Shown here one piece after another: positions 1 through 7,871 of a DNA stretch of 13,456 nt. Numbering within the stretch: position 1 is the first letter of the stretch; every line of letters begins with the position of its first letter. The translations under genes and the position numbers were made by a program. Origin of the DNA: Gammaproteobacteria bacterium (lineage in GTDB: Bacteria > Pseudomonadota > Gammaproteobacteria > GCA-001735895); NCBI GenBank assembly GCA_021767985.1, contig JAASSH010000012.1, positions 1 to 13,456 on the forward strand, written 5' to 3'. The notes under the pieces are model-generated. The model ran no database searches, was not told the origin of the DNA, and worked only from the letters and a program-made list of their open reading frames with translations.

Positions 1-1
1 C

Positions 2-3000
2 GTCGACCATTATCAAATGGTGTTTGAAGTGTCCGATACCGGCCCCGGTATTCCACTGGAGCAACAAGACAGTATCTTCAATGCATTCGATCAGCTCGAC
101 AGTAGCGCCAGCCGTCGTTTCGGCGGAACCGGCCTGGGCCTGGCGATTACCTACCGGCTGGTCGACCTGATGTCAGGCCAGATAGAACTGCAAAGCACGC
201 CCGGCAGCGGCGCGCTTTTTCGCTTAAGTATCCCGCTTGCCGCCGCCGACTGCGACATTCCTCAGCCGCAACCTCCGGAAGCCCTTGTCGGCGTACGAGT
301 ATTGACCGTCGATGATCATGCGGTCAACCGCGACATACTGCATAACCAGGTCATTTCCTGGGGTATGCGCAACGACAATGCCGAGTCCGCCGTGAAAGCG
401 ATAGAGCATATTCGCCTGGCGCAGGCCGAGGATGATCCCTATCAGATCGTTTTGCTGGACTGGCATATGCCGGACATGGATGGGCTGGAACTGGCCAGGA
501 CCCTGACCACGGATCCGTCGATTCATACCCCGCGACTGGTGCTGTTGAGCTCTACCGGCTTCGACAGCAACTCCACCATCGCAAAAAATGCATCTATCTC
601 GATGCATCTGCAAAAGCCCGTCAGGCAACAGTTACTGCTGGATTGCCTGTGCGAAGTCATCGGCATGAAAAAATCCGCCAGGGACGCGGTAATCATCGAA
701 GATCGCCAGTTCGAAGGCGAAGTGCTGCTGGCCGAAGATAACCTGGTCAACCAGGAAGTCGCTATCGGCATGCTGATGGCGCTCGGCTGCAATGCGGACC
801 TGGCGGAAAATGGCGAGGCCGCGGTGATCGCCGCGAAGGGCAAGCGATATGACCTGATCCTGATGGATTGTCACATGCCGGAAATGAACGGCTTCGAAGC
901 GAGCAGGAAACTGCGCGAGCACGAGAAGCAAAAGGGCCTGCCGCGAACTCCTGTCGTGGCATTAACCGCGGATATCAAAAAAGGTATAGAAGCCGAATGC
1001 ACGGCGGCGGGCATGGACGGCTACCTGAGTAAACCCTTCAGCAAGAACAAACTGGAGGAGTTACTGGATCGGTGGCTTGGATCGAACGAACCGGGGGCAG
1101 ATACCAGCCAGGCATTGTCGGCTGCCGTTAGCGGCCCGGCGGAACAAGTAATCGATATCGATGTGCTGAATCAATTGAAAACCTTATCGCAAACCACCGG
1201 GCGCGATATTCTCGGCAAATCGGCAAGATTTTTCATCAGGCAGGCACCCGACGATGTCGCCGCGCTTCACCAGGCCGTCGTCCAGGCCGACCCTGAAAAG
1301 CTTGGAAATATTGCGCATAGCCTCAAGTCATCGAGCGCCAACCTGGGTGCGATGGGTTTTTCCAGATGCTGTAACCTGATCGAGGATGTGGCCCGCGACG
1401 GGCGCGTCGATGCGGCCACGGCGTATTTGACGGAACTTGACGCCGTGCTTCCGCGGCTGTTGTACGAACTGCGGCAGCAGGCGGGGGTCGACGGCAGCGT
1501 AGAGCCTGACGAGATCGAACGGGATCAATCCCCGGCGAAGGCTTCGGCGCCTACGGTGCTGGTTATCGACGACGATAACGGCTTTCGCCTCACCACCAGC
1601 GAGGCCCTCAAAGGCAGCGGATTTAACGTGATCGAGGCATCCAGCGGTGAAGCCGCCCTGTCGATTCTCGAGGACAGCCTGCCCGACCTCGTTTTGCTGG
1701 ATGCCATTATGCCAAGCATCGACGGCTTCGAGGTTTGCGTGCAGATTCGTAAAAGACGTGAAACCCGCGCCATACCGGTAATGATTCTGACCGGGCTCGG
1801 TGACATGGAATCGGTAAACAAGGCGTTCGAATCGGGGGCCACCGATTTCATCGTCAAGCCGGTCAATTACGCGGTACTGAGTTCCCGGATTCAATTCCAG
1901 CTGCGCGTCGCCGAAAATCTCAAGGAACTGAACATCAACCAGGAATGGCTGGCCAGCGCGCAGCGCATTGCCGGTGTTGGCCATTGGCAATGGGATTCAG
2001 CCAGCGACAAAATTACCGTATCCGATCAGCTGGTGGAGATGCTCTCGCTCGATGATGCATCCAGTTTCAAAAACCTGAACGACTATTTGAATTTTGTGCA
2101 TCCGCAAGACCAGGAATTCGTGCGCAGCAGAATTCTGTCGGCCGGACTGGAAGGCACGGCGAGTTCGGACGACTACCGGCTGGTGACATTAGAATCCGAA
2201 ACAATCGTGGTGCACCAGGAACTGGCCCAGCCTGCAAACTCCAGCGATATTGTCCTGGGTACCGTGCAGGACATTACCGTGCAGCGCGAGTCCGAGAGAA
2301 AGATACGCCAGCTGGCTTACTCCGACGAATTGACCGGGCTCGCCAGTCGCGTTTATTTCCACAAGCACCTGGAAGACGTGATCAAAGCCTCGCACCGCCG
2401 GAGCGAGCGTTTCGCATTACTGTTTCTCGACCTGGATGGGTTCAAGGACGTGAATGATAGCCTGGGTCACGACGTTGGCGATATGTTACTCAAAATAGTC
2501 GCCAAGCGGTTGCAGGACCTGATCAGGGACACCGATTTCGTGGCACGCCTTAGCGGCGACGAATTTTGCATCCTGGTCGACAATATCAGCGATCAGTACG
2601 GTGCCGCTTATGTCGCCGAACGCTGCCTCGAAGAAATGAATGCACCGGTTGATCTGGGCAAGCAAAGAATTCGGACCCGGTGCAGCATCGGCATTGCCTA
2701 CTATCCCGATGACGGTGAAGATTCAAAATCGTTGCTGAAGGCGGCCGACAGCGCCATGTACGCTGCCAAGGAGAGCGGCAAGCATCGTTATGTCTATTAC
2801 CAGCCTGAATTTACCGAGAAGGCCGAACAGCGTTTGCGTATCGAGCAGGAGTTACGGCTAACCATCGATAACGAGGAACTGGAACTGCATTATCAGCCGC
2901 AGGTAAACCTGAAGACGGGTCGCATGACCGGAGTCGAGGCATTGGTGCGCTGGAATCACCCGACGCGCGGCATCATAGGCCCGGTAGAATTTATCGATAT

Positions 3001-3652
3001 TGCCGAGCGAATCGGCTTTATCAAGCCCCTGGGCCAGTGGGTACTGAAAACGGCCTGCCAGCAAGCCATGGCCTGGAGAGATATGGGGCTACCGGACCTG
3101 CAATTGTCGGTTAATATTTCCGCGGGCCATTTTCAGGATTCGGACTTTATCGCCATGGTGGAGAAAACGCTGACGGATAGCGGCTTCCCGGCCTCATTGC
3201 TCGAACTCGAAGTCACGGAAAGCGCAACCCGGCCGACCAGCCAGAATATCTCGATTTTTGCCGGGCTGCGGAAAATGGGGGTCAGGATTGCAGTAGACGA
3301 TTTTGGCTCTGGAAACTCATCGCTGGCATCGCTCAAGCAGCTGCCGATCGACTGCCTGAAAATCGATCGGCTTTTTATCAAGGACATGCTGCAAAATCCG
3401 GAGTCCTCGGTATTGCTCGGTACGATTATCGGCGCTGCTCATGCGCTGGGCCACACGATTGTCGCCGAGGGCGTGGAAGAGGAAGACCAGGTGAAGGTGC
3501 TAACCGCGATCGGTAGTGACTTCATCCAGGGATACTACTTTAGTCGCCCGGTTACTGCGCGTGAGATACCGGACCTGGCAATAACCAATTTCCTGACCGA
3601 TACCAGCCAATCGGAAATAGTATTACCACTTCAGCAAAAGAAGGCATTATGA
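2..3652 (+). CDS. Hybrid histidine kinase with phosphorelay and GGDEF-EAL output (5' partial)
   Basis: Large cytoplasmic signalling protein whose 5' end lies outside the window; the frame is open from base 2. Numbering from the first visible Met (base 17), the order is: histidine-kinase ATPase end with DTGPGI (7-12) and GGTGLGLAI (36-44); receiver 1 (~93-214, acceptor D148, K200); receiver 2 (~235-353, D284, K339); Hpt (~379-490, phosphorylatable H434 in AHSLKSSSAN); receiver 3 (~513-632, D562, K614); PAS (~644-758); GGDEF (~766-928, SGDEF 846-850, inhibitory RxxD as RDTD 837-840); EAL (~945-1190, EAL 974-976, DDFG 1094-1097, K1115, E1151). All signature residues I checked are intact. By family knowledge it should autophosphorylate, pass phosphate through receivers and Hpt, and make or degrade cyclic di-GMP; the direction of flow and net activity are inference. 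The sensor and dimerisation domains must lie upstream. The downstream HDOD gene overlaps its stop codon. Confidence 0.95.
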   Translation, partial: VDHYQMVFEVSDTGPGIPLEQQDSIFNAFDQLDSSASRRFGGTGLGLAITYRLVDLMSGQIELQSTPGSGALFRLSIPLAAADCDIPQPQPPEALVGVRVLTVDDHAVNRDILHNQVISWGMRNDNAESAVKAIEHIRLAQAEDDPYQIVLLDWHMPDMDGLELARTLTTDPSIHTPRLVLLSSTGFDSNSTIAKNASISMHLQKPVRQQLLLDCLCEVIGMKKSARDAVIIEDRQFEGEVLLAEDNLVNQEVAIGMLMALGCNADLAENGEAAVIAAKGKRYDLILMDCHMPEMNGFEASRKLREHEKQKGLPRTPVVALTADIKKGIEAECTAAGMDGYLSKPFSKNKLEELLDRWLGSNEPGADTSQALSAAVSGPAEQVIDIDVLNQLKTLSQTTGRDILGKSARFFIRQAPDDVAALHQAVVQADPEKLGNIAHSLKSSSANLGAMGFSRCCNLIEDVARDGRVDAATAYLTELDAVLPRLLYELRQQAGVDGSVEPDEIERDQSPAKASAPTVLVIDDDNGFRLTTSEALKGSGFNVIEASSGEAALSILEDSLPDLVLLDAIMPSIDGFEVCVQIRKRRETRAIPVMILTGLGDMESVNKAFESGATDFIVKPVNYAVLSSRIQFQLRVAENLKELNINQEWLASAQRIAGVGHWQWDSASDKITVSDQLVEMLSLDDASSFKNLNDYLNFVHPQDQEFVRSRILSAGLEGTASSDDYRLVTLESETIVVHQELAQPANSSDIVLGTVQDITVQRESERKIRQLAYSDELTGLASRVYFHKHLEDVIKASHRRSERFALLFLDLDGFKDVNDSLGHDVGDMLLKIVAKRLQDLIRDTDFVARLSGDEFCILVDNISDQYGAAYVAERCLEEMNAPVDLGKQRIRTRCSIGIAYYPDDGEDSKSLLKAADSAMYAAKESGKHRYVYYQPEFTEKAEQRLRIEQELRLTIDNEELELHYQPQVNLKTGRMTGVEALVRWNHPTRGIIGPVEFIDIAERIGFIKPLGQWVLKTACQQAMAWRDMGLPDLQLSVNISAGHFQDSDFIAMVEKTLTDSGFPASLLELEVTESATRPTSQNISIFAGLRKMGVRIAVDDFGSGNSSLASLKQLPIDCLKIDRLFIKDMLQNPESSVLLGTIIGAAHALGHTIVAEGVEEEDQVKVLTAIGSDFIQGYYFSRPVTAREIPDLAITNFLTDTSQSEIVLPLQQKKAL
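3638..3651 (+). promoter_or_regulatory. RBS and ATGA stop-start overlap of the HDOD gene
   Basis: AAGAAGG (3638-3644) sits 4 nt before ATG 3649. That ATG overlaps the kinase stop TGA (3650-3652) in an ATGA junction, which indicates translational coupling of the two genes and fixes the HDOD start. Confidence 0.75.
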
Positions 3653-4515
3653 CCGCGACACCAATTCACGCTGGCGATTCCACGCTCAAACAATTGACCA
3701 CGCTCCAGCTACCCAGTATGCCGGCAGGGGCGCCTTACCTGTTGAAGTCACTGACCGACGAGGCAATCGAATTTGCCGAACTTGCATCGGTTGTAGAAAA
3801 GTTTCCGGGGATTGCCGGCAAGTTGATTTCGCTGGTTAATTCGGCATGGTCTGCGCCGACTGCGGCGGTGACCTCGCTGGAGGCTACCTGTTCGCGGCTG
3901 GGATTGGGTGTCGTCAGAAGTACCAGCATCGCACTGGCAGTAGCCGCTCCTTTCAATTCGACGAAGTGTCCCTGTTTCGATCTGGAGTACTACTGGTGTA
4001 GCGTGTTGCTGACTGCAGATGCAGCGTCCAGGCTGGCAGCCGTTTCGTCGTCAAAACATGAATTCGAACCGGCGACCGCGAGGGCAGCAGGGCTGCTGCA
4101 CAATCTGGGTTTGTTATGGCTGGCCGATCGACTTCCAGACGAGGTCGATCGGGCCCTGACAATGGTTAAAAGCGGTGAGGCCGAGTCGGTTCAGCAGGCG
4201 CTTACACAGGTCCTCGGTTTCGATCAGGCGCAAGCCGGAGGGTATCTCGGAAACAGCTGGGCCTTGCCGGAACCGCTGGTTAGCGCAATGACCCATTACC
4301 AGGAATCCGAGTATCAAGGTTCGCATTGCGAAATTGTAATCACCGTCGGTCTGGCGGCGAGGCTGGTTGCGGCTGTTTTAAAGCAGGAATCCTGTCCCGG
4401 GCAGGATGCTCGCTTGTCGAGCCTCGGAATAACCGGGGAAAATCTGAACGCTGTTTTCGAGCAATTGAACGGACAACTGGTCAAAACCCGGGACATCGCA
4501 AAAGTATTGATATGA
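3649..4515 (+). CDS. HDOD domain signalling protein
   Basis: A 288-residue soluble protein consisting essentially of one HDOD domain (~18-220), a non-enzymatic relative of HD phosphohydrolases found in bacterial signal-transduction proteins. Recognisable elements are the N-terminal LPSMPAGAPYLLKSL stretch, the helical block with KFPGIAGKLISLVNSA, and GLLHNLGLLWLAD. In the last block the metal-binding His-Asp of true HD enzymes is His151-Asn152, so hydrolase activity is unlikely. There is no signal peptide or membrane segment. The ATG overlaps the stop of the upstream GGDEF-EAL hybrid kinase, so the two are almost certainly co-transcribed and made together. HDOD proteins often act as adaptors in c-di-GMP and chemotaxis-like pathways; a role as partner or effector of this kinase is inferred from position. 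The C-terminal ~65 residues have no domain I recognise. Confidence 0.88.
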   Translation: MTATPIHAGDSTLKQLTTLQLPSMPAGAPYLLKSLTDEAIEFAELASVVEKFPGIAGKLISLVNSAWSAPTAAVTSLEATCSRLGLGVVRSTSIALAVAAPFNSTKCPCFDLEYYWCSVLLTADAASRLAAVSSSKHEFEPATARAAGLLHNLGLLWLADRLPDEVDRALTMVKSGEAESVQQALTQVLGFDQAQAGGYLGNSWALPEPLVSAMTHYQESEYQGSHCEIVITVGLAARLVAAVLKQESCPGQDARLSSLGITGENLNAVFEQLNGQLVKTRDIAKVLI

Positions 4516-4706
4516 TAAACCATGGATCCTTGGGCTTCCCGTTGCAGGTCGAACCGGGAAGCATTGGATCAGGCCTTACACCGGGCACCCCGCTGCCAGT
4601 GATCTTCACCCCCGATTAGTTTTTTTACGAGCCAAGATGACCCACGTCATTTAATAGGTTCCGGCAGGCCGATAGGCTAAACAGGATCTGACAAACCTTA
4701 ATTAAG
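4516..4706. other. Intergenic region with an 8-bp inverted repeat
   Basis: This gap separates the signalling operon from archease. It contains a perfect inverted repeat, GCTTCCCG (4534-4541) and CGGGAAGC (4555-4562), with a 13-nt loop. No T-run follows directly; a seven-T run appears only at 4620-4626, so it is a weak terminator candidate for the kinase-HDOD operon. I see no convincing promoter hexamers for archease and no small gene with a plausible ribosome binding site. Confidence 0.35.
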
Positions 4707-5129
4707 ATGACTACGGGCAGGTGGGAACACCTCGAACATGGCGCCGATATCGGCATCAGGGGCTGCGGCAGCAGCCTGCCGGAAGCCTTCGCCCAGGCCG
4801 CGCTCGCCATGTCCGGCGTCGTGACCGACCTCGATAATATCAATCCCGTCGACACGGTCGCGGTTGAATGCGAAGCCCCGGAGTTCGATTTGTTGCTAAT
4901 TGACTGGCTCAACGAGATTGTCTACCAGATGGCGACTCGCAACATGCTGTTCAGCCGTTTCGAGGTAGAGATATGCGGCCATCAGCTGCGGGCCCGTCTT
5001 TATGGCGAAGCGACTAATCCCGACAAGCACCAGCCGGCGGTTGAAATCAAGGGCGCCACTTTTACCGAACTCGAGGTTCGGCAGGCCGCTAACGGCGAGT
5101 GGATCGCACAATGCGTTATCGACGTCTAG
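4707..5129 (+). CDS. Archease, activator of RtcB RNA ligase
   Basis: A 140-residue protein of normal length for the archease family (MTH1598/TM1083 type). The N-terminal EHLEHGADIGIRG is the family signature, with predicted metal-binding Asp14. Lys115 in EIKGATF and Asp139 in the terminal CVIDV match the conserved lysine and acidic residue of other archeases. Known members help the RtcB RNA ligase become guanylylated and allow multiple turnovers. The rtcB gene follows after 19 nt, which confirms the assignment through a classic gene pair. The start at ATG 4707 is the only possible one in frame close by, because a stop (TGA 4689-4691) lies just upstream. It has no clear Shine-Dalgarno sequence and overlaps an AT-rich TTAATTAA, so translation initiation may be weak. 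Confidence 0.92.
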   Translation: MTTGRWEHLEHGADIGIRGCGSSLPEAFAQAALAMSGVVTDLDNINPVDTVAVECEAPEFDLLLIDWLNEIVYQMATRNMLFSRFEVEICGHQLRARLYGEATNPDKHQPAVEIKGATFTELEVRQAANGEWIAQCVIDV

Positions 5130-5148
5130 GCCGGCCGGAGAGTAAAGC

Positions 5149-6579
5149 ATGAAACTCAGCCTGTTTACCCAACGCGACGAAAACACCTGGGAAATCCCGG
5201 CCCAGGGCAGGATGCGGGTGCCCGCGATCATTTATGCCGATCGTGCGCTGATCGAGGCCATGGACGACAAGGTTTATCAGCAGGTGACCAACGTGGCGAC
5301 CCTGCCGGGTATCGTCGATCATGCCTACGCGATGCCGGACGCACACTGGGGATACGGTTTCCCGATCGGCGGCGTGGCGGCTTTCGATGCGGAGCAGGGC
5401 GGGGTCATCTCGGCCGGCGGTGTCGGTTTCGATATCTCCTGCGGCGTGCGCTGCCTGCACACCGGGCTGGGCGCGGATGACATCGCGCTCGCCCGGGAGC
5501 CGCTCGCCGACGAGCTGTACCGCCGCGTGCCGGCCGGCCTGGGCAGTACCGGGCAAATCCACCTCGGGCCCCGGGACATGGATGACATGCTGAGGGGCGG
5601 CGCGCAATGGGCGGTAAGGCAGGGTTACGGCACACCGCAGGATCTCGAACGCATCGAAGAACACGGCTGTATGCCGGACGCCGACCCCGATCAGGTGTCG
5701 GAAAAGGCCAGGCATCGTCAACGCAATGAAATGGGCACGCTGGGTTCGGGCAACCACTACCTCGAAGTGCAGTATATCGACCAGGTGTACGAGGCACGAA
5801 TAGCGACTGCCTTCAACCTGCGCGAGGGTGACGTGGTGGTCAGTATTCACTGCGGTTCGCGCGGGCTCGGCCATCAGATCGGCACCGAGTTCCTGCGCCT
5901 GATGGCGACCAGCGCCGCCAGTCACGGTATTTCGTTACCCGATCGCGAGCTGGCCTGTGCGCCGATCAAGTCCGAAATTGGCCAGTCTTACCTCGGTGCC
6001 ATGCGCTCCGCGGTTAATTGCGCCCTCGCCAACCGCCAGATCATTACGCATCTGACGCGGCAGGCCTTCGACGCCGTATTCCCGGGCAGCGCGTTGCCCT
6101 TGCTGTACGACGTTTCGCACAATACCTGTAAGCCCGAACGCCACGCGACCAATGGCGAAGCGCGCCTGTTATACGTGCATCGTAAAGGCGCCACGCGTGC
6201 TTTCGGCCCGGGTCATGCAGAACTGCCGGCCGCGCTGCGCGATGCCGGTCAGCCGGTGCTCATCGGCGGCTCGATGGGGACTTGTTCCTATATCCTGGCG
6301 GGCACGGCGCAGAGCGAGCAGCGCGCTTTCAGCTCGGCCTGTCACGGCGCCGGCCGCGCCATGAGCCGGCGCCAGGCGAAGCGGCAATGGCGCGGGCGGC
6401 AGATCATCGACGATCTGAAGCGCCAGGGTATTCTGATTCGCAGCCCGTCGCTGCGCGGTGTGGCCGAGGAAGCGCCGTTGGCTTACAAGGACGTCAGCGC
6501 GGTCGTCGACGCGGCGGATCATGCGGGGCTGGCGCAAAAAGTCGCGCGCCTGCGGCCGATGGTTTGCGTGAAAGGTTAA
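5149..6579 (+). CDS. rtcB: RtcB family RNA-splicing ligase
   Basis: GTP- and manganese-dependent RNA ligase that joins RNA 3'-phosphate or 2',3'-cyclic phosphate ends to 5'-OH ends; in bacteria it acts in RNA repair. The 476 residues match the longer RtcB type rather than the roughly 400-residue E. coli form. Visible motifs are DAHWGYGFPIGGVAAFD, GGVGFDISCGVR with metal ligand Cys98, GSGNHYLE (Asn202, His203), HCGSRGLGHQ (His234), DVSHN (His324), and CHGAGRAMSR with His399 as the expected guanylylated histidine. All appear intact, so the enzyme should be active. The start ATG 5149 has a GGAGAG ribosome binding site a few bases upstream. It follows archease after 19 nt, implying one operon, and converges on the HPF-type gene with only 24 bp between stop codons. 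I see no rtcA or rtcR nearby in the window. Confidence 0.96.
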   Translation: MKLSLFTQRDENTWEIPAQGRMRVPAIIYADRALIEAMDDKVYQQVTNVATLPGIVDHAYAMPDAHWGYGFPIGGVAAFDAEQGGVISAGGVGFDISCGVRCLHTGLGADDIALAREPLADELYRRVPAGLGSTGQIHLGPRDMDDMLRGGAQWAVRQGYGTPQDLERIEEHGCMPDADPDQVSEKARHRQRNEMGTLGSGNHYLEVQYIDQVYEARIATAFNLREGDVVVSIHCGSRGLGHQIGTEFLRLMATSAASHGISLPDRELACAPIKSEIGQSYLGAMRSAVNCALANRQIITHLTRQAFDAVFPGSALPLLYDVSHNTCKPERHATNGEARLLYVHRKGATRAFGPGHAELPAALRDAGQPVLIGGSMGTCSYILAGTAQSEQRAFSSACHGAGRAMSRRQAKRQWRGRQIIDDLKRQGILIRSPSLRGVAEEAPLAYKDVSAVVDAADHAGLAQKVARLRPMVCVKG

Positions 6580-6603
6580 ACGATTGCCTGGAAAGGGGAC
6601 TGC

Positions 6604-7173
6604 TTATCGATCGATCGGATGATGCTTGCCGACGATATGCACGGTGCTGGCCTGCGGGCCTTCCTCACCCATCTCCTCTGAAAACCATACCTGGTCGCCT
6701 TCCTCGAGCATGTCGAAGTCGCCGTCGACGACGCTGTTGCGATGAAAATAGATATCCCTGCCGTCCGAGCTCATGATACGGCCAAAATCCTGCGACGGTA
6801 TGATTTCGCTGATGCTGCCATGCGGCGGCACGTCATGGGCCTTGATATCGCCGCGCTGCTTGCGGGCGTAGTCCTGTAGTTTGCGTCGCGCGGCCTTGAA
6901 GGCATCGCGCACCGCCACGTAAGGATCTTCGTGCGCCTGATGCTGTTTCGGGTCGCGTTTGATGACCAGTTCCCCGCGGGGCACCGTCAGGTCGATCCGG
7001 ACATGGTAAAGAAAACCCTTGTGATGATGGCCGTGCGGCGCCTCCACCACGACACGGCATGCCATGACCTTTTCGTAAAACTGATCCAGTTTTTCGGCTT
7101 TTTCCCGGATAACCGCCTCGAGCGCTTCGGAGCGGGGGATATCGCGGAAAGTGATTTGTAGTGGTTGTTCCAT
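6604..7173 (-). CDS. HPF/RaiA-like ribosome hibernation factor fused to a cold-shock domain
   Basis: A 189-residue protein with two domains. Residues ~1-105 resemble the S30AE/HPF family that binds the 30S subunit and silences ribosomes in stationary phase or stress (MEQPLQITFRDIP, HVRIDLTVPRGELVIKRD, then a helical DPYVAVRDAFKAARRKLQ). Residues ~127-182 resemble an OB-fold cold-shock domain (DFGRIMSSDGRDIYFHRNSV, then LEEGDQVWF), with DIYFH as the RNP2-like RNA-binding motif. The expected role is ribosome or RNA binding in the cytoplasm. I chose ATG 7173 because it begins exactly where family similarity begins. An in-frame ATG at 7230 would add 19 unrelated residues and fall inside an inverted repeat. 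Neither start has a strong Shine-Dalgarno sequence. The gene converges on rtcB and probably has its own promoter within 7174-7362. Confidence 0.87.
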   Translation of the reverse strand: MEQPLQITFRDIPRSEALEAVIREKAEKLDQFYEKVMACRVVVEAPHGHHHKGFLYHVRIDLTVPRGELVIKRDPKQHQAHEDPYVAVRDAFKAARRKLQDYARKQRGDIKAHDVPPHGSISEIIPSQDFGRIMSSDGRDIYFHRNSVVDGDFDMLEEGDQVWFSEEMGEEGPQASTVHIVGKHHPIDR

Positions 7174-7223
7174 AAGTCGGGTTCGATGTTTAACGGATTG
7201 ATGGTTTTGACGATTAAAGCCTG

Positions 7224-7247
7224 AAAACATTAAAAAAGGAATGTTTT
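7224..7247 (-). promoter_or_regulatory. AT-rich 8-bp inverted repeat upstream of the HPF-CSD gene
   Basis: AAAACATT (7224-7231) and AATGTTTT (7240-7247) are perfect inverted repeats around an 8-nt spacer, about 50 bp before the chosen HPF start. It could be an operator or a 5' leader hairpin with a U-rich loop. Function is unknown. Confidence 0.4.
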
Positions 7248-7362
7248 GGCTATTGCCTTAATGATCGATTATCCGCTGAATCGCGAGTCTCTAACCTGAT
7301 ACAGATCAACGAATCAGGGAGGCGGCCATTGACCGAGGTCGGCTGATGGGTATCACCCGAAA

Positions 7363-7806
7363 TCAGTGCGCTACGCACACCTGCGTGTTTCCCTGGTCGT
7401 CGAAGCTGATGACGTCGTAGGATTGCTTGCTATCGCCTCGTTCCATGCCGGGTGTGCCGATCGGCATTCCGGGAACCGCGATACCCGTTATGTCCGGCCG
7501 GAATAATAACAAGCGCTTGATATCCCGGTGCGTGATATGACCTTCCACGACGTAACCGTCGATAACCGCGGTATGGCAGGCAGCCAGTTTTTCCGGAACA
7601 CCGAGGCGCTGCTTTACCGCCTGCACGTCGCGGGTGTGCTCGATCGTGACGTTGTAGTCGTTATCCTGCAGGTACTGTACCCACTTGGTACAACAGCCAC
7701 AATCGGGATTCTTGTACACCACGATATCTTTTACCGTGGCGTCGCTGGCGAAGGCCGTTGCCATGACCAGGAAACTTAGAACTGCTGCCAGTAAAGTCGA
7801 TTTCAC
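7363..7806 (-). CDS. Secreted DUF411 metal-binding protein
   Basis: A 147-residue protein with an N-terminal Sec signal (KSTLLAAVLSFLVMATAFA, likely cleaved near residues 20-21), so it is periplasmic. The mature part is a DUF411 domain: YKNPDCGCCTKWV (Cys36, Cys38, Cys39), ACHTAVIDGYVVEGH (Cys77, His78, His90) and GIAVPGMPIGTPGM. The cysteines, histidines and Met-rich segment suggest metal binding, and DUF411 genes often sit with copper-resistance genes. No copper genes are visible here, so copper is inference. The start is GTG at 7806-7804: AGGAG (complement of 7814-7818) lies 7 nt upstream and translation from there gives a textbook signal peptide. It is divergent from sohB; the 219-bp gap holds structured repeats. 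It is probably monocistronic. Confidence 0.9.
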   Translation of the reverse strand: MKSTLLAAVLSFLVMATAFASDATVKDIVVYKNPDCGCCTKWVQYLQDNDYNVTIEHTRDVQAVKQRLGVPEKLAACHTAVIDGYVVEGHITHRDIKRLLLFRPDITGIAVPGMPIGTPGMERGDSKQSYDVISFDDQGNTQVCVAH

Positions 7807-7871
7807 CCCGATGCTCCTGTCTTTATAAAATTCTTCAGGTAACTATAGAATCTGCCCGATATTAATCCAGT

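Noticed and set aside
1328..1990. Minus-strand open frame of 220 codons opposite the kinase gene
   Set aside because: Overlaps Hpt and receiver domains with intact motifs on the plus strand; no independent coding signal.
4326..4619. Plus-strand frame overlapping the end of the HDOD gene and reaching into the gap
   Set aside because: Most of it reads the HDOD gene out of frame, and it has no ribosome binding site or family similarity.
5116..5925. Minus-strand open frame of 269 codons opposite rtcB
   Set aside because: Fully antisense to a well-conserved rtcB, with composition typical of a reverse-read gene and no recognisable domain.
7244..7257. TGGC and TTGCC near each other, resembling a sigma-54 promoter
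   Set aside because: The spacing is too short for the GG/GC pair of sigma-54 sites and the second element is imperfect.
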